From Gemmatimonadota bacterium (lineage in GTDB: Bacteria > Gemmatimonadota > Gemmatimonadetes > Longimicrobiales > Gaopeijiaceae), in NCBI GenBank assembly GCA_009841475.1, contig VXLT01000367.1, positions 1 to 38,698 on the forward strand: DNA of 38,698 nucleotides. The letters are read 5' to 3'. A program made the position numbers and the translations under genes. The notes under the pieces were generated by a model that saw only the letters and a list, made by a program, of their open reading frames with translations, ran no database searches and had not been told where the DNA came from. Positions 1 to 9,039 of this stretch are shown one piece after another; position 1 is the stretch's first letter, and each line of letters starts with the position of its first letter.

Positions 1-49
1 AGGCGGCCGCACGGTGGGTGCCGGCGTCGTTACTGCAATCATCGAGTAG
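1..49 (+). CDS. tuf: Elongation factor Tu, C-terminal end (partial)
   Basis: Reading codons backwards from the TAG at 47-49 gives [15 protein letters not shown], which is the almost invariant C-terminus of bacterial EF-Tu (family consensus [14 protein letters not shown]). EF-Tu is the GTPase that delivers aminoacyl-tRNA to the ribosome. Only the last 15 codons lie in the window, so nothing can be said about the rest of the gene. Its position directly before rpsJ matches the classical str-S10 arrangement. The stop codon is 7 bases before the first rpsJ start candidate, and the TAG forms part of the AGGAG ribosome-binding site. Confidence 0.93.
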   Translation, partial: GGRTVGAGVVTAIIE

Positions 50-56
50 GAGTACC

Positions 57-413
57 ATGGCACGCGCGACCAGCCCGATCACTCCCGCGAGGGGACCGAA
101 GGGGATGACGAACCGGATCAGGATCCGCCTGAAGGCCTTCGACCACTGGGTCGTGGACCAGACGGCAGCCGACATCGTGCGCACCGCGCAGAAGACGGGC
201 GCCAAGATCCGCGGGCCCATCCCGCTTCCGACCCGCCGCCAGCGCTGGACCGTGCTGCGCTCGCCCCATATCGACAAGAAGAGCCGGGAGCAGTTCGAAC
301 TCAGGACCCACAAGCGCCTGATCGACATCGTCGAGAGCCGCCCCCAGACCATTGACGCACTGACCAAGCTGGACCTGCCCGCCGGCGTGGACGTCGAGAT
401 CAAGGTGGACTGA
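57..413 (+). CDS. rpsJ: Small ribosomal subunit protein S10
   Basis: S10 of the 30S subunit, also the NusE partner of antitermination complexes. The family core begins at [13 protein letters not shown] and continues through the GPIPLPT loop and the basic [16 protein letters not shown] segment. From ATG 57 the product is 118 aa, about 16 residues longer than typical S10. An internal ATG at 105 gives the usual 102 aa. ATG 57 has an AGGAG 4 bases upstream that overlaps the tuf stop. ATG 105 has GAGGGG 10 bases upstream. Both starts are credible; the longer one is listed because of the AGGAG, but homology favours 105. The extension [16 protein letters not shown] is Pro/Arg rich and has no counterpart in the S10 core. 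Confidence 0.95.
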   Translation: MARATSPITPARGPKGMTNRIRIRLKAFDHWVVDQTAADIVRTAQKTGAKIRGPIPLPTRRQRWTVLRSPHIDKKSREQFELRTHKRLIDIVESRPQTIDALTKLDLPAGVDVEIKVD

Positions 414-415
414 CG

Positions 416-1033
416 ATGCCTGGACTGATTGGCAGGAAGGTCGGGATGACCCGAGTCTTCACGGAAGAGGGCCGCTCGATACCGGTCACCGTGCTGGAAG
501 CCGGTCCGTGTTCGGTCGTCCAGGTGAAGAGCGAGGAGTCCGACGGCTACTCGGCGGTGCAGGTCGGGTTCGGCGCAAGGAAACACAAGCGCACCAGCAA
601 GCCGGAGCTGGGCCACGCCGCGAAGGCGGGCCTGGAGGCCGCGCCGCGCCTGCTGCGCGAGTTCGCTTCCGCGGATGGCGACGCCTATGAGCCGGGCCAG
701 CAGCTGACCGTCGGGATGTTCGAAGCCGGACAGCGGGTGCGCGTCACGGGCGTCACCAAGGGGCGCGGCTTCCAGGGCGTCGTGAAGCGGTACGGATTCA
801 CCGGCCGCCCGGCGTCGCACGGACACCCGATGTCGCGCACTCCGGGCTCGATGGGGCCCGGCACCGATCCCTCCCGGGTGATCAAGGGTAAGAAGCTGCC
901 CGGACGCATGGGCGGCAGCCGCGAGACGATCCGCAACCTGGAGGTCGTGAGGGTCGATTCGGAGCGGAACCTGCTCTTCGTTCAGGGAGGGGTTCCAGGG
1001 AGCAGGAACAGCTACGTACTGATTCGGAAATAG
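416..1033 (+). CDS. rplC: Large ribosomal subunit protein L3
   Basis: L3 binds 23S rRNA early in 50S assembly and reaches the peptidyl-transferase region with its long central loop. The 205-aa length is normal. The N-terminal [10 protein letters not shown] and the [16 protein letters not shown] segment (around residues 107-122) are family signatures. So is the glycine-rich loop that follows, [20 protein letters not shown], ending in [12 protein letters not shown] 416 lies 2 bases after the rpsJ stop, so translational coupling is likely. Confidence 0.97.
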   Translation: MPGLIGRKVGMTRVFTEEGRSIPVTVLEAGPCSVVQVKSEESDGYSAVQVGFGARKHKRTSKPELGHAAKAGLEAAPRLLREFASADGDAYEPGQQLTVGMFEAGQRVRVTGVTKGRGFQGVVKRYGFTGRPASHGHPMSRTPGSMGPGTDPSRVIKGKKLPGRMGGSRETIRNLEVVRVDSERNLLFVQGGVPGSRNSYVLIRK

Positions 1034-1037
1034 AAGC

Positions 1038-1739
1038 ATGTACCAAGCCCGCTACATCAGAATGGACGGCAGCGCCGGAGCGGAAGTCGCCCTTCCGCCC
1101 GCACTGTTCGACGGCGTGATCCACGAGGGAGCGCTCCACCAGGCGGTCACGGCCTACCTGGCCAACCAGCGGCAGGGCACCGTCCAGAGAAAGAACCGGA
1201 GCGCCGTCGCCGGGGGCAGCCGCAAGCCCTGGCGGCAGAAGGGCACCGGCAGGGCCAGGCAGGGCACCATTCGGGCCGCGCAGTGGCGGGGGGGCGGAAT
1301 CGCGTTTCCGCCGCAAAGCCGCTCCTGGACCCGGCGCGTGCCGAAGCGCATCCGCGCCCTGGCCCGTTCCTCGGCCTTCAACAGCCGCGCTGCCGAAGGC
1401 CGGGTGGCGGTCATCGAGGGGTTCGACTTCGAGGAGCCGCGGACCCGCAAGCTCACGCAGCTCCTGGCCGCGATCGCCGGCGAGGGCAAGATCCTCTTCC
1501 TGACCAACGGGGTGAACCGCGAACTCTACCTCTCCGGGCGCAACCTGGCCGGGGTGCGGGTGTTGCCATTCGGGCAGGAGTCGTCGTTCGACGTCGTGTG
1601 GGCCGGAACGGTGATCATCGAGGAGGCGGCGCTCGCCGCCATCGCTGACGTGCAGCGGCCGGACGACCGTCCCCGCCGGCGCCCCCTCGCTGGTGCGGGC
1701 GCCACGGCCGCCGACGGTGAGAACCAGGAGGAAGGCTGA
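1038..1739 (+). CDS. rplD: Large ribosomal subunit protein L4
   Basis: L4 lines the 50S exit tunnel. In enterobacteria it is also the autogenous repressor of the S10 operon, but no such site can be judged here because the operon leader is outside the window. The rRNA-binding loop [20 protein letters not shown] (around residues 54-73) followed by the [15 protein letters not shown] stretch is clear. The product is 233 aa, somewhat longer than the common 200-210. The surplus is a low-complexity Pro/Arg/Ala/Gly/Glu tail after the conserved [11 protein letters not shown] segment. The stop overlaps the rplW start by one base (TGATG). Confidence 0.96.
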   Translation: MYQARYIRMDGSAGAEVALPPALFDGVIHEGALHQAVTAYLANQRQGTVQRKNRSAVAGGSRKPWRQKGTGRARQGTIRAAQWRGGGIAFPPQSRSWTRRVPKRIRALARSSAFNSRAAEGRVAVIEGFDFEEPRTRKLTQLLAAIAGEGKILFLTNGVNRELYLSGRNLAGVRVLPFGQESSFDVVWAGTVIIEEAALAAIADVQRPDDRPRRRPLAGAGATAADGENQEEG

Positions 1740-2047
1740 TGCGCGAGGCCTGGGACGTGATCGTGTCGCCGGTCGTCACCGAGAAGACCACCCGGCAGAT
1801 GGAGACGAGCCTCTACACCTTCGTCGTCAACAAGCACGCCAACAAGCACGAGATTACCCGCGCGGTGGAAGCGCTGTGGGACGTGACGGTGGAGGACGTG
1901 CGCACCATGAGGTATCCGGGCAAGGCCAAGCGCGCCCTGCTCGGCCGCATGGCCAAGAACTGGAACCTGGGTCGCCGGCCGTCCTTCAAGAAGGCGGTCG
2001 TTCAGCTCGCCGAGGGCGACGAGATCGAATTCTACGAGATGGGTTGA
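1739..2047 (+). CDS. rplW: Large ribosomal subunit protein L23
   Basis: L23 sits at the tunnel exit, where trigger factor and SRP dock. The protein shows the family features: VIVSPVVTEKTTRQM at the start, FVVNKHANKHEITRAVE in the middle, and the RRPSFKKAVVQLAEGDEIEF C-terminal strand. The length of 102 aa is normal. The ATG at 1739 shares a base with the rplD stop, so it is likely translated by ribosomes finishing rplD. Confidence 0.96.
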   Translation: MREAWDVIVSPVVTEKTTRQMETSLYTFVVNKHANKHEITRAVEALWDVTVEDVRTMRYPGKAKRALLGRMAKNWNLGRRPSFKKAVVQLAEGDEIEFYEMG

Positions 2048-2050
2048 TTG

Positions 2051-2890
2051 ATGGCGCTGAAGAAATTCAAGCCCGTGACGCCGGGTACCCGGTTCCGGTC
2101 GATCACGGCCAAGGATACGGTGACCCGCAAAGGGCCGGAGAAGTCGCTGACCGAACCCCTGACGCGTTCGGGGGGGCGGAACCATCACGGCAGGATCACT
2201 GTGCGCAGGCGGGGCGGGGGCAACAAGCGCCGCTACCGCATCATCGACTTCAAGCGCGACAAGCACGGGATCAAGGGCAGGATCGCCGCCGTCGAGTACG
2301 ATCCCAACCGGTCGGCGTTCATCTCCCTGGTGCACTACGAGGACGGCGAAAAACGCTACATCCTCTACGTGCGGGGCACGGGAGTCGGCGACACCGTGGT
2401 GTCGGGTCCGGGCGCGGATGTCCGCCCCGGCAACGCGCTGCCGCTCGAGCGCGTTCCCCTCGGCACGATGGTCCATAATGTGGAGATGAAGCCGGGCAAG
2501 GGCGGGCAGATGGCGCGTTCGGCGGGCGCCGGCGTGCAGGTCGTCGCGAAGGAGGGCGACTACGTCACCGTTCGGCTCCCCTCCACCGAGGTGCGGCGGA
2601 TCCACAAGCGCTGCATGGCGACGGTGGGACAGGTCGGGAACGCCGACCACAGCCTGCGCTCGCTCGGGAAGGCGGGCGCGAGCCGCTGGCGGGGACGCCG
2701 TCCCAAGGTGCGGGGCGTGGCCATGAACCCGGTGGACCACCCGCTGGGCGGTGGCGAAGGCAAGGCGTCCGGCGGACGCCCACCCGTGACCCCGTGGGGC
2801 AAGCCGGAAGGTGCCAAGACGCGGAAGCGAAAGAAGGAATCGAACAAGTTCATCGTCCGCGGGCGGAAGCGCGGCAAGGCGACGCGCTGA
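2051..2890 (+). CDS. rplB: Large ribosomal subunit protein L2
   Basis: L2 is required for subunit joining and peptidyl transfer. The start is taken at ATG 2051, giving 279 aa beginning [17 protein letters not shown]; a TTG one codon earlier is less likely. Visible signatures are [20 protein letters not shown] near residue 50 and the C-terminal [19 protein letters not shown], which contains the conserved histidine near the peptidyl-transferase centre. The tail is strongly basic ([19 protein letters not shown]). No clear purine-rich ribosome-binding site precedes it, which fits coupling to rplW four bases upstream. Confidence 0.97.
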   Translation: MALKKFKPVTPGTRFRSITAKDTVTRKGPEKSLTEPLTRSGGRNHHGRITVRRRGGGNKRRYRIIDFKRDKHGIKGRIAAVEYDPNRSAFISLVHYEDGEKRYILYVRGTGVGDTVVSGPGADVRPGNALPLERVPLGTMVHNVEMKPGKGGQMARSAGAGVQVVAKEGDYVTVRLPSTEVRRIHKRCMATVGQVGNADHSLRSLGKAGASRWRGRRPKVRGVAMNPVDHPLGGGEGKASGGRPPVTPWGKPEGAKTRKRKKESNKFIVRGRKRGKATR

Positions 2891-2921
2891 GCGCGGACTA
2901 CGAGGAGACTGGGCAAGGGCT

Positions 2922-3206
2922 ATGTCACGAAGTGTGAAGAAGGGCCCGTTCATCGACGAGAAACTGCTCCGCAAGGTGGAGTCGATGAACTCGCGCAACG
3001 AGCGGACGGTGATCCGCACCTGGGCCCGCGCATCGACGATCTCGCCGGAGTTCGTCGGTCACACCATCGCCGTCCACAACGGGAACAAGTTCATCCCCGT
3101 CTACATCACCGAGAACATGGTCGGCCACAAGCTGGGCGAGTTCTCCCCCACGCGCCTCTTCCGCGGACACGGGGGCAAGCTTGCCGACAAGCGGTCGAAG
3201 AGGTAG
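2922..3206 (+). CDS. rpsS: Small ribosomal subunit protein S19
   Basis: S19 forms part of the 30S head with S13. From ATG 2922 the product is 94 aa, beginning [20 protein letters not shown]. It carries the conserved [20 protein letters not shown] and ending [16 protein letters not shown]. The open frame runs upstream to 2811, but that part is inside rplB and has no S19 similarity, so it is excluded. AAGGG lies just before the start and GAGGAG 14 bases before it. Confidence 0.96.
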   Translation: MSRSVKKGPFIDEKLLRKVESMNSRNERTVIRTWARASTISPEFVGHTIAVHNGNKFIPVYITENMVGHKLGEFSPTRLFRGHGGKLADKRSKR

Positions 3207-3216
3207 GGGGACGGCA

Positions 3217-3570
3217 ATGGAAGCGCGCGCGATCGCCCGGCACATCCGGATGAGCCCGAGGAAGGTCCGCCTGGTCGTCGACCAGATCCGCGGCCGGTCC
3301 GTAAACGAGGCCATCTCCGTGCTCACGTTTTCGAAGAAGGCGGCGGCGGTGCCGGTGAGCAAGACCCTCCTGTCGGCCATTGCGAACGCGCAGGACCTGG
3401 CGGACCGGGACGGGGATTCGGTGGACGTGGACGAACTGGTGGTCAGCCGGGCTTTCGTCGACGAGGGCCCCACGCTGAAACGGTGGCGGGCGCGCGCCAT
3501 GGGACGAGCATCTCCCCGGCGGCGCCGGACGAGCCACATCACGGTCGAAGTGACAGCGAAGGAGAATTAG
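3217..3570 (+). CDS. rplV: Large ribosomal subunit protein L22
   Basis: L22 contacts all 23S rRNA domains, and its beta-hairpin forms part of the exit-tunnel wall (macrolide resistance changes map there). ATG 3217 follows an AGGGGGA at 5-base spacing and gives 117 aa, starting [20 protein letters not shown]. The hairpin and C-terminal strand are seen as [18 protein letters not shown]. The open frame starting at 3181 adds a tail with no L22 similarity, so the internal ATG is preferred. Confidence 0.96.
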   Translation: MEARAIARHIRMSPRKVRLVVDQIRGRSVNEAISVLTFSKKAAAVPVSKTLLSAIANAQDLADRDGDSVDVDELVVSRAFVDEGPTLKRWRARAMGRASPRRRRTSHITVEVTAKEN

Positions 3571-3573
3571 CGG

Positions 3574-4251
3574 ATGGGTCAGAAAACCCACCCACGCGGT
3601 TTCAGGCTGGGCATCGTAGCGGACTGGCGCTCCAGGTGGTACGCCGAGCGCGACTTCCCGAAGCTGCTCAAGGAGGACCACACGATCCGGACCTACCTGC
3701 ACCGGCGGCTCCACCACGCGGCCATCGCCAAGGTGGAGATCGCCCGCAAGCCGTCCAAGCTGGTCGTCACGGTGCACACCGGGCGCCCCGGAGTCGTGAT
3801 CGGCAAGCGGGGTGCCGAGGTGGACAAGCTCCGCGACGAACTGGCCGTGCTGACCAACAGCGAGGTCTCCGTGAACGTGGAGGAGATCAAGCGTCCGGAG
3901 CTGAGCGCGCGCCTGGTGGCGGACAACGTCGCCCACCAGATCCGACAGCGCATTTCGTTCCGGAGGGCGATGAAGAAGGCCGTGCAGTCCGCGATGCGCG
4001 CAGGCGCGGAAGGGATCCGCATCCAGTGCGCCGGCAGGCTGGGCGGGGCCGAAATCGCGCGCACCGAGGGCTACAGCGAGGGCCGCGTGCCCCTTCATAC
4101 GCTGCGTGCGGACATCGACTACTCGCACGTCGAGGCGGCCACGACCTACGGGGTCGTCGGCGTGAAGTGCTGGGTCTTCAAGGGCGAAGTGATCGAGGAC
4201 CGGTTCGGCCGCACCTATTCGGCGGGGCCCTCCAAGGTGGCGAGGAGCTGA
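3574..4251 (+). CDS. rpsC: Small ribosomal subunit protein S3
   Basis: S3 lies at the mRNA entry channel of the 30S subunit and contributes to helicase activity. The start [14 protein letters not shown] is the canonical S3 N-terminus. A KH domain is visible with its GxxG loop ([13 protein letters not shown], around residues 74-86). The C-terminal domain contains [20 protein letters not shown] and [16 protein letters not shown]. At 225 aa it is of ordinary length. It starts 3 bases after rplV. Confidence 0.97.
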   Translation: MGQKTHPRGFRLGIVADWRSRWYAERDFPKLLKEDHTIRTYLHRRLHHAAIAKVEIARKPSKLVVTVHTGRPGVVIGKRGAEVDKLRDELAVLTNSEVSVNVEEIKRPELSARLVADNVAHQIRQRISFRRAMKKAVQSAMRAGAEGIRIQCAGRLGGAEIARTEGYSEGRVPLHTLRADIDYSHVEAATTYGVVGVKCWVFKGEVIEDRFGRTYSAGPSKVARS

Positions 4252-4252
4252 G

Positions 4253-4669
4253 ATGCTTGCACCGAAGCGCATAAAGCGCAGAAAGACCCACAAGGGGAAG
4301 ATGCGCGGGAAGGCATACCGGGGTAGCAAGGTTTCCTTCGGCGAATACGGCCTCCAGGCCACGGAGGCGAGCTGGATCACGAACCGGCAGATCGAGTCCG
4401 CCCGTGTGGCCATCACCCGGCATGTGAAGCGAGGCGGCAAGGTCTGGATCCGCATCTTCCCGGACAAGCCCGTCACGAAAAAGCCGGCCGAGACCCGCAT
4501 GGGCAAGGGCAAGGGCAATCCCGAGGAGTGGGTGGCCGTTGTCAAGCCCGGGCGGATCATGTTCGAACTGGAAGGCGTCCCTGTCGAGACCGCGCGGCGG
4601 GCGATGCAGCTGGCGTCGTTCAAGCTGCCGGTCAAGACCCGCTTCGTCGTCCGGGAGACCCAACTGTGA
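4253..4669 (+). CDS. rplP: Large ribosomal subunit protein L16
   Basis: L16 helps form the tRNA A-site region of the 50S subunit. The 138-aa product begins [20 protein letters not shown] and contains [20 protein letters not shown], the hallmark FGxYGLxA segment. It then shows [20 protein letters not shown] and [20 protein letters not shown]. All are strong family signatures. Only one base separates it from rpsC. Confidence 0.97.
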   Translation: MLAPKRIKRRKTHKGKMRGKAYRGSKVSFGEYGLQATEASWITNRQIESARVAITRHVKRGGKVWIRIFPDKPVTKKPAETRMGKGKGNPEEWVAVVKPGRIMFELEGVPVETARRAMQLASFKLPVKTRFVVRETQL

Positions 4670-4694
4670 ACCAATCGACCCCTGGAGCGACACC

Positions 4695-4895
4695 GTGAAG
4701 GCCGAGGAGATTCGCGAACTGGACAGCGTGGAGCTGGGGCACCGCCTCGGGGAACTGCAGATGGAGCAGTTCCGGCTTCGCTTCCGGAGCGCCACGATGC
4801 AACTGGAAAACCCGAAATTGCTGCGAGAAATCCGGCGGGAGATCGCCCGGATCAAGACCATACTGCACGAGCGCCGGAGCGCGGAAGATGAGTGA
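4695..4895 (+). CDS. rpmC: Large ribosomal subunit protein L29
   Basis: L29 is a small two-helix protein at the tunnel exit next to L23. The start is GTG 4695 with TGGAG 7 bases upstream, giving 66 aa beginning [18 protein letters not shown]. This matches the family pattern of an N-terminal (A/S)xELRxLSxxEL motif and helical pairing. The conserved second half [19 protein letters not shown] is clear. The open frame extends back into rplP from 4539, but that part is a shadow. The last 8 bases overlap rpsQ. Confidence 0.94.
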   Translation: MKAEEIRELDSVELGHRLGELQMEQFRLRFRSATMQLENPKLLREIRREIARIKTILHERRSAEDE

Positions 4896-5154
4896 AGACA
4901 GCGTGCGGAACCGGCGCAAGTTGCGTACGGGCGTGGTGGTGGGAGACCGGGCCGACAAGACGGTCACCGTCCTGGTCGAGCGCCGCCTGGCCCATCCCCT
5001 GTACGGGAAGCAGATCAAGCGATCGAAGAAGTATCACGCCCACGACGAGGAGAACGAATGCCGGGTCGGAGACACCGTCTCGATCATGGAGACCCGGCCG
5101 CTCTCGAAGACCAAGCGCTGGCGTGTTGTTGAACTCCTGGAACGGCCTGCCTGA
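4888..5154 (+). CDS. rpsQ: Small ribosomal subunit protein S17
   Basis: S17 is a primary 16S rRNA binder with an OB fold. The 88-aa protein shows the family signatures [20 protein letters not shown] and [20 protein letters not shown]. These are followed by the [21 protein letters not shown]-terminal strand, which fits the S17 consensus GDxVxIxExRPLSKxKxWxL. ATG 4888 lies inside the end of rpmC (8-base overlap), so expression is probably coupled. Confidence 0.97.
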   Translation: MSEDSVRNRRKLRTGVVVGDRADKTVTVLVERRLAHPLYGKQIKRSKKYHAHDEENECRVGDTVSIMETRPLSKTKRWRVVELLERPA

Positions 5155-5185
5155 AGGCCTGGCGCAAGGAACTGGGTGAGATCCG

Positions 5186-5554
5186 ATGATCCAACAGGAA
5201 TCGATGCTGAAGATCGCCGACAACACCGGCGCCAAACGGGCTCTCTGTATCCGCGTGCTGGGAGGGTCGAGGCGGCGCTACGCGCGGATCGGCGACCGGG
5301 TCATCGTCACGATCAAGGATGCCGTGCCCAACGCCCCGGTCAAGAAGGGCGAAATCATGGAGGCCGTGGTCGTGCGCACGGCCAAGGAGATGCGGCGGCG
5401 TGACGGGACGTACATCCGCTTCGACGACAACGCCGCCGTGCTGATCAACGCGCAGAAGGAGCCGCGGGGCACACGCATCTTCGGTCCCGTCGGGCGCGAA
5501 TTGCGCGAGAAGCGGTACATGAGGATCGTGTCGCTCGCTCCGGAGGTACTCTAG
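5186..5554 (+). CDS. rplN: Large ribosomal subunit protein L14
   Basis: L14 sits at the subunit interface and is a landing site for ribosome silencing factor. The 122-aa length is universal for bacteria. The start [18 protein letters not shown] and the C-terminus [20 protein letters not shown] are textbook L14 motifs. The internal [20 protein letters not shown] is also typical. A 31-base gap follows rpsQ; a GGGTGAGA purine stretch lies before the ATG. Confidence 0.97.
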   Translation: MIQQESMLKIADNTGAKRALCIRVLGGSRRRYARIGDRVIVTIKDAVPNAPVKKGEIMEAVVVRTAKEMRRRDGTYIRFDDNAAVLINAQKEPRGTRIFGPVGRELREKRYMRIVSLAPEVL

Positions 5555-5556
5555 CG

Positions 5557-5892
5557 ATGGCCAGGACCACTACCAGGATTGTGAAGGGGGACCGCGTCCG
5601 GGTGATTCGCGGCAACCACCGCGACGCCGAGGGTACGGTGCTCAGGGTTCTGCGCGGATCGGACCGCGTGGTCGTCCAGGGTGTGAACATGCGCAAGCGC
5701 CACGTCCGGCCGACCCAGGCGAACCCGGAGGGAGGCATCGTCACCTCCGAGGCGCCGGTCCACATCTCGAACGTCATGCTCATCGATCCGGCCGGCGGCG
5801 AAGCCAGCCGCATCCGGATGCGGGTCGAGCCCGACGGCTTCAAGGAAAGGATCGCCGTGAAGAGCGGCAACCCGGTGCCGAAACCGGGTTGA
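5557..5892 (+). CDS. rplX: Large ribosomal subunit protein L24
   Basis: L24 is an assembly initiator of the 50S subunit with a KOW domain. Visible are the KOW segment [20 protein letters not shown] (residues about 9-28) and [22 protein letters not shown]-terminal part after [10 protein letters not shown] is also visible. The 111-aa length is normal. It begins 2 bases after the rplN stop. Confidence 0.96.
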   Translation: MARTTTRIVKGDRVRVIRGNHRDAEGTVLRVLRGSDRVVVQGVNMRKRHVRPTQANPEGGIVTSEAPVHISNVMLIDPAGGEASRIRMRVEPDGFKERIAVKSGNPVPKPG

Positions 5893-5914
5893 TAGAGCGG
5901 AGACACCGAAAGAA

Positions 5915-6493
5915 ATGATGGAACCACGACTACAGACCCACTACCGGGAGGTCGCGAGGCCGGTATTGCGGGAGCAGTTCGGCTTCACCAACCCGCATCA
6001 GATCCCGCAGGTCCGCAAGGTGACGCTCAACGTGGGCGTCGGCGAAGGCAGCCGGGATCGCAAGCTGATCGATTCGGTCGCCGAGGAGCTGGCGGTGATC
6101 TCGGGGCAGAAGCCGGTGATCACGCGGGCCCGGAAGTCGATCTCGAACTTCCGCCTGCGCGAGGGAATGCCGGTGGGCGCGTCCGTCACGCTGAGGCGCC
6201 GGGGGATGTGGGAGTTCCTCGACCGCTTCGTGTCGATCGCGGTCCCCCGCATCCGGGACTTCCGCGGTCTCAACACCCGTTCCTTCGATGGCCGCGGCAA
6301 CTACACGGTCGGCATCAGGGAGCAGATCATCTTCCCCGAGGTCGACTACGACCGCGTCAAGCAGATTCACGGAATGGACATCTCGGTGGTGACCTCGACC
6401 AACAAGGACGACCAGGCCTATGCCCTGCTTCGGCAGCTGGGCTTCCCCTTCCGCGGCGAGATTCCCGTGATCATCGGGGGCGCCAGCGCCTGA
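5915..6493 (+). CDS. rplE: Large ribosomal subunit protein L5
   Basis: L5 binds 5S rRNA and contacts S13 across the subunit interface. The protein has [20 protein letters not shown] near the start, then [14 protein letters not shown] and [20 protein letters not shown]. The C-terminal segments include [20 protein letters not shown] and [14 protein letters not shown]. Length is 192 aa. ATG 5915 and ATG 5918 are both possible (MM start). In most spc operons rpsN follows, but here rpsH starts only 22 bases later. Confidence 0.97.
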   Translation: MMEPRLQTHYREVARPVLREQFGFTNPHQIPQVRKVTLNVGVGEGSRDRKLIDSVAEELAVISGQKPVITRARKSISNFRLREGMPVGASVTLRRRGMWEFLDRFVSIAVPRIRDFRGLNTRSFDGRGNYTVGIREQIIFPEVDYDRVKQIHGMDISVVTSTNKDDQAYALLRQLGFPFRGEIPVIIGGASA

Positions 6494-6515
6494 GTGAGGA
6501 GAACGAACACGCATC

Positions 6516-6908
6516 ATGATGACCGATCCCATCGCCGACATGCTCACTCGCATCCGCAACGCCGGGAGCGCGGGGCACCGGTGGGCCGACGTGCCCCTTT
6601 CGAAGCTGAAGGTGGAGCTGGCGCGCATCCTGAAGGAGAACGCCTTCGTCCACGACTACAAGGTTCTGAACGACGGTCGCCACGGGCTCGTCCGCGTCTA
6701 CCTCAAATACCACGAAGGACGGCCCGTGATCAGGCGCATCGCACGCGTCTCCCGGCCCGGCCGGCGGCGGTACGTGGGCGTCGACGACATCCCCAGGGTC
6801 AGGAACGGCCTGGGAATCGCGGTGCTGTCCACGTCGCGCGGCCTGCTCTCGGACCGCGCCGCACGGGCGGCCAACGTGGGCGGCGAAGTTCTCGCCGAGG
6901 TCTGGTAG
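6516..6908 (+). CDS. rpsH: Small ribosomal subunit protein S8
   Basis: S8 binds the central domain of 16S rRNA and, in E. coli, represses the spc operon by binding near rplE. The 130-aa product starts [17 protein letters not shown] and ends with the conserved [20 protein letters not shown] and [20 protein letters not shown] purine stretch lies upstream. ATG 6516 or 6519 could be used. The gene directly follows rplE with no rpsN between them. Confidence 0.97.
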   Translation: MMTDPIADMLTRIRNAGSAGHRWADVPLSKLKVELARILKENAFVHDYKVLNDGRHGLVRVYLKYHEGRPVIRRIARVSRPGRRRYVGVDDIPRVRNGLGIAVLSTSRGLLSDRAARAANVGGEVLAEVW

Positions 6909-6916
6909 GAGGTCCG

Positions 6917-7465
6917 ATGTCACGTATTGGCAAACAGCCGGTGAACGTCCCTGCGGGGGTCAAGGTCACCCTTGACGGGCAGCAAGTCGCGGCCAGGGGC
7001 CCCAAGGGACAACTCGCGATGGAGGTGCGCGACCCGATCACCGTGAACTGGGACGGGGAGCCCGGCGCGACCCTCGTGGTCAGGCGGCCGAGCGACCAGA
7101 AGGAGCACCGCGCGCTGCACGGCCTGACCCGCGCCCTGGTGGCCAACCTGGTCCAGGGGGTCAGCGAGGGGTTCAGCAAGACGCTGGAGATCGTGGGAGT
7201 GGGGTACCGCGCCGAAGCCAAGGGCAAGGGACTGCAGCTCAGGCTCGGATTCTCGCACAACATCGACTATCCGGCGCCGGAGGGGATCACCCTCGAGACG
7301 CCGAACCCGACGACCATCGTCGTCAGCGGGGCGGACAAGCAGCAGGTGGGCCACACCGCCGCCGTGATCCGGTCGTTCCGCCCGCCGGAGCCGTACAAGG
7401 GCAAGGGTGTCAGGTACCAGGGAGAATACGTCCGGCGCAAGGCCGGCAAGACGGCCGGAAAGTGA
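6917..7465 (+). CDS. rplF: Large ribosomal subunit protein L6
   Basis: L6 has two homologous domains and lies near the sarcin-ricin loop. ATG 6917 follows a perfect AGGAGG at 4-base spacing and gives 182 aa starting [19 protein letters not shown]. The mid-protein segment [20 protein letters not shown] and the C-terminal [20 protein letters not shown] are family signatures. The much longer open frame from 6494 is a shadow through rpsH. Confidence 0.97.
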   Translation: MSRIGKQPVNVPAGVKVTLDGQQVAARGPKGQLAMEVRDPITVNWDGEPGATLVVRRPSDQKEHRALHGLTRALVANLVQGVSEGFSKTLEIVGVGYRAEAKGKGLQLRLGFSHNIDYPAPEGITLETPNPTTIVVSGADKQQVGHTAAVIRSFRPPEPYKGKGVRYQGEYVRRKAGKTAGK

Positions 7466-7479
7466 CGGTCCGATTGACG

Positions 7480-7866
7480 ATGATCAAGGCAAGCAAACTG
7501 AGGAAGAGCCGCCGGCTCCAGCGCCGCCGCCGCCACACCCGCATCCGCAAGAAGGTGCACGGCACCGGCGAGAGGCCGCGGCTGGCGGTGTACCGGTCGC
7601 TCCGGAACATCGAGGGACAGGTGATCGACGACGACCGCCGCCACACGCTGGTGGGGCTTTCCACCCTGGCGCCGGAGTTGCGAGACGCCGCCCCCAATGG
7701 GAGAGACGGCAAGATCGGTGCAGCGCGCGCGGCCGGAAAGCTTTTGGCCGAGCGGGCGTGTGAGCGCGGCGTTACGCGCGTGGTGTTCGACCGTGGGGGG
7801 TATCGCTATCACGGCCGGGTGAGGGCTTTCGCCGAAGGTGCCCGTGAAGGAGGACTGATCTTCTGA
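7480..7866 (+). CDS. rplR: Large ribosomal subunit protein L18
   Basis: L18 carries 5S rRNA into the 50S subunit. The basic N-terminus ([19 protein letters not shown]) is followed by [20 protein letters not shown] and the C-terminal [20 protein letters not shown]. All are typical. ATG 7480 gives 128 aa. A GTG at 7462 overlaps the rplF stop (GTGA) and would add six residues. Neither start has a good ribosome-binding site, so the GTG cannot be excluded. The stop overlaps the rpsE start by one base. Confidence 0.94.
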   Translation: MIKASKLRKSRRLQRRRRHTRIRKKVHGTGERPRLAVYRSLRNIEGQVIDDDRRHTLVGLSTLAPELRDAAPNGRDGKIGAARAAGKLLAERACERGVTRVVFDRGGYRYHGRVRAFAEGAREGGLIF

Positions 7867-8387
7867 TGGCCAGGGACAAGAGACCGCCCCGCGAGGGAGC
7901 CGAGCAGGTCGAGAACCTCATCCACATCAACCGGGTGGCGAAGGTCGTGAAGGGCGGCCGCCGCTTCTCCTTCACCGCGCTCGTCGCCGTCGGCAGCCAA
8001 TCGGGCCGCGTGGGGATCGCCCACGCAAAGGCCAACGAAGTTGCCGAGGCCATACGCAAGGCGTTCGAGCAGGCGCGCCGGGAGATGGTCGACGTGCCAA
8101 TCATCAACGGCACGATCCCGCACGACATCATCGGACGGTGGGGCGCGGGGCGTGTGCTCCTGCGCCCGGCCGCTCCGGGAACCGGGGTGATCGCGGGCGG
8201 GCCCGTGCGGGCCGTGCTGGAAGCCGCGGGATACACCGACGTGCTTACCAAGAGCCTGGGGACGAACAACCCCATCAACGTGGTGCGCGCCACTCTGACG
8301 GGGCTGGAAAACCTGGACACGGCCTACGACGTGGCGGCTCGCCGCGGCATTTCGCTGCAGGAGCTGGGAGTGGCGAACCATGGCTAG
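7866..8387 (+). CDS. rpsE: Small ribosomal subunit protein S5
   Basis: S5 contributes to translational accuracy at the 30S body-head junction. The N-terminal double-stranded RNA-binding-like domain contains [20 protein letters not shown] and [18 protein letters not shown]. The C-terminal domain contains [20 protein letters not shown] and [13 protein letters not shown]. Length of 173 aa is normal. The TGATG junction with rplR and the 8-base overlap with rpmD show tight packing. Confidence 0.97.
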   Translation: MARDKRPPREGAEQVENLIHINRVAKVVKGGRRFSFTALVAVGSQSGRVGIAHAKANEVAEAIRKAFEQARREMVDVPIINGTIPHDIIGRWGAGRVLLRPAAPGTGVIAGGPVRAVLEAAGYTDVLTKSLGTNNPINVVRATLTGLENLDTAYDVAARRGISLQELGVANHG

Positions 8388-8565
8388 GAGAATCAGGATC
8401 AAGCAGGTTCGGAGCGCCGTCGGGCGCCAGAAGATCCAGCGCCGCACGCTCGCCGCCCTCGGAATCCGGAGACACCAGCAGTCCGTAGTGCATGAAGACA
8501 CGCCCGCCATCCGCGGGATGATCGCCAGGATCGACTATCTGCTAGAGGTCACGGAGGTGGATTGA
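8380..8565 (+). CDS. rpmD: Large ribosomal subunit protein L30
   Basis: A 61-aa protein beginning [20 protein letters not shown], matching L30 (KITLVRSxIGRxxxQRxTLxALGL). The central [20 protein letters not shown] and the end [13 protein letters not shown] are conserved. L30 stabilises 5S rRNA contacts and is dispensable in some bacteria. Its position between rpsE and rplO is the standard one. Confidence 0.95.
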   Translation: MARRIRIKQVRSAVGRQKIQRRTLAALGIRRHQQSVVHEDTPAIRGMIARIDYLLEVTEVD

Positions 8566-8568
8566 ACG

Positions 8569-9030
8569 ATGATCGAACTGCACAATCTCCGGCCCGCGGG
8601 AGGATCCCGCCGGGCGCGCAAGCGCGTCGGCCGGGGTCCGGGGTCCGGGAAGGGCAAGACGGCCGGCAGGGGTGAGAAGGGCCAGAACTCGCGCTCGGGC
8701 GGGGGCGTGCCGGCGTGGTTCGAAGGCGGCCAGATGCCCTTGCAGCGTCGCATTCCGAAGCGCGGCTTCACGAATCGCACCCGCGTCGAATACCAGGTGG
8801 TGAATGTCGGCGACCTGCATATCGCAGGCGGAAGAGCCACACCGGAAGCGCTCAGGGAGGCCGGGCTGATCCGGTCGCTGCGGACGCCGGTGAAGATCCT
8901 GGGCCACGGCGAAATCAGCGCGGCCGTGGACTGCACGGTCCACGCCGCGAGCGCCGCCGCCCGTGCCAAGATCGAGGCCGCGGGGGGCTCGGTGACACTG
9001 TTGCCCCTGCGTGGCGGGGAAGGGGAATAG
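8569..9030 (+). CDS. rplO: Large ribosomal subunit protein L15
   Basis: L15 is a late-assembly 50S protein. The glycine-rich N-terminal arm is obvious: [20 protein letters not shown], then [20 protein letters not shown]. It is followed by [19 protein letters not shown]. The C-terminal domain [20 protein letters not shown] resembles the usual LTVKAHxFSxSAxxxIEAAGG region. Length is 153 aa. The start is 3 bases after rpmD. Confidence 0.96.
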   Translation: MIELHNLRPAGGSRRARKRVGRGPGSGKGKTAGRGEKGQNSRSGGGVPAWFEGGQMPLQRRIPKRGFTNRTRVEYQVVNVGDLHIAGGRATPEALREAGLIRSLRTPVKILGHGEISAAVDCTVHAASAAARAKIEAAGGSVTLLPLRGGEGE

Positions 9031-9039
9031 GCGGCGCTC

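Noticed and set aside
18-56. Start of rpsJ at position 18
   Set aside because: This stretch encodes the EF-Tu C-terminus in another frame, and the residues have no S10 similarity.
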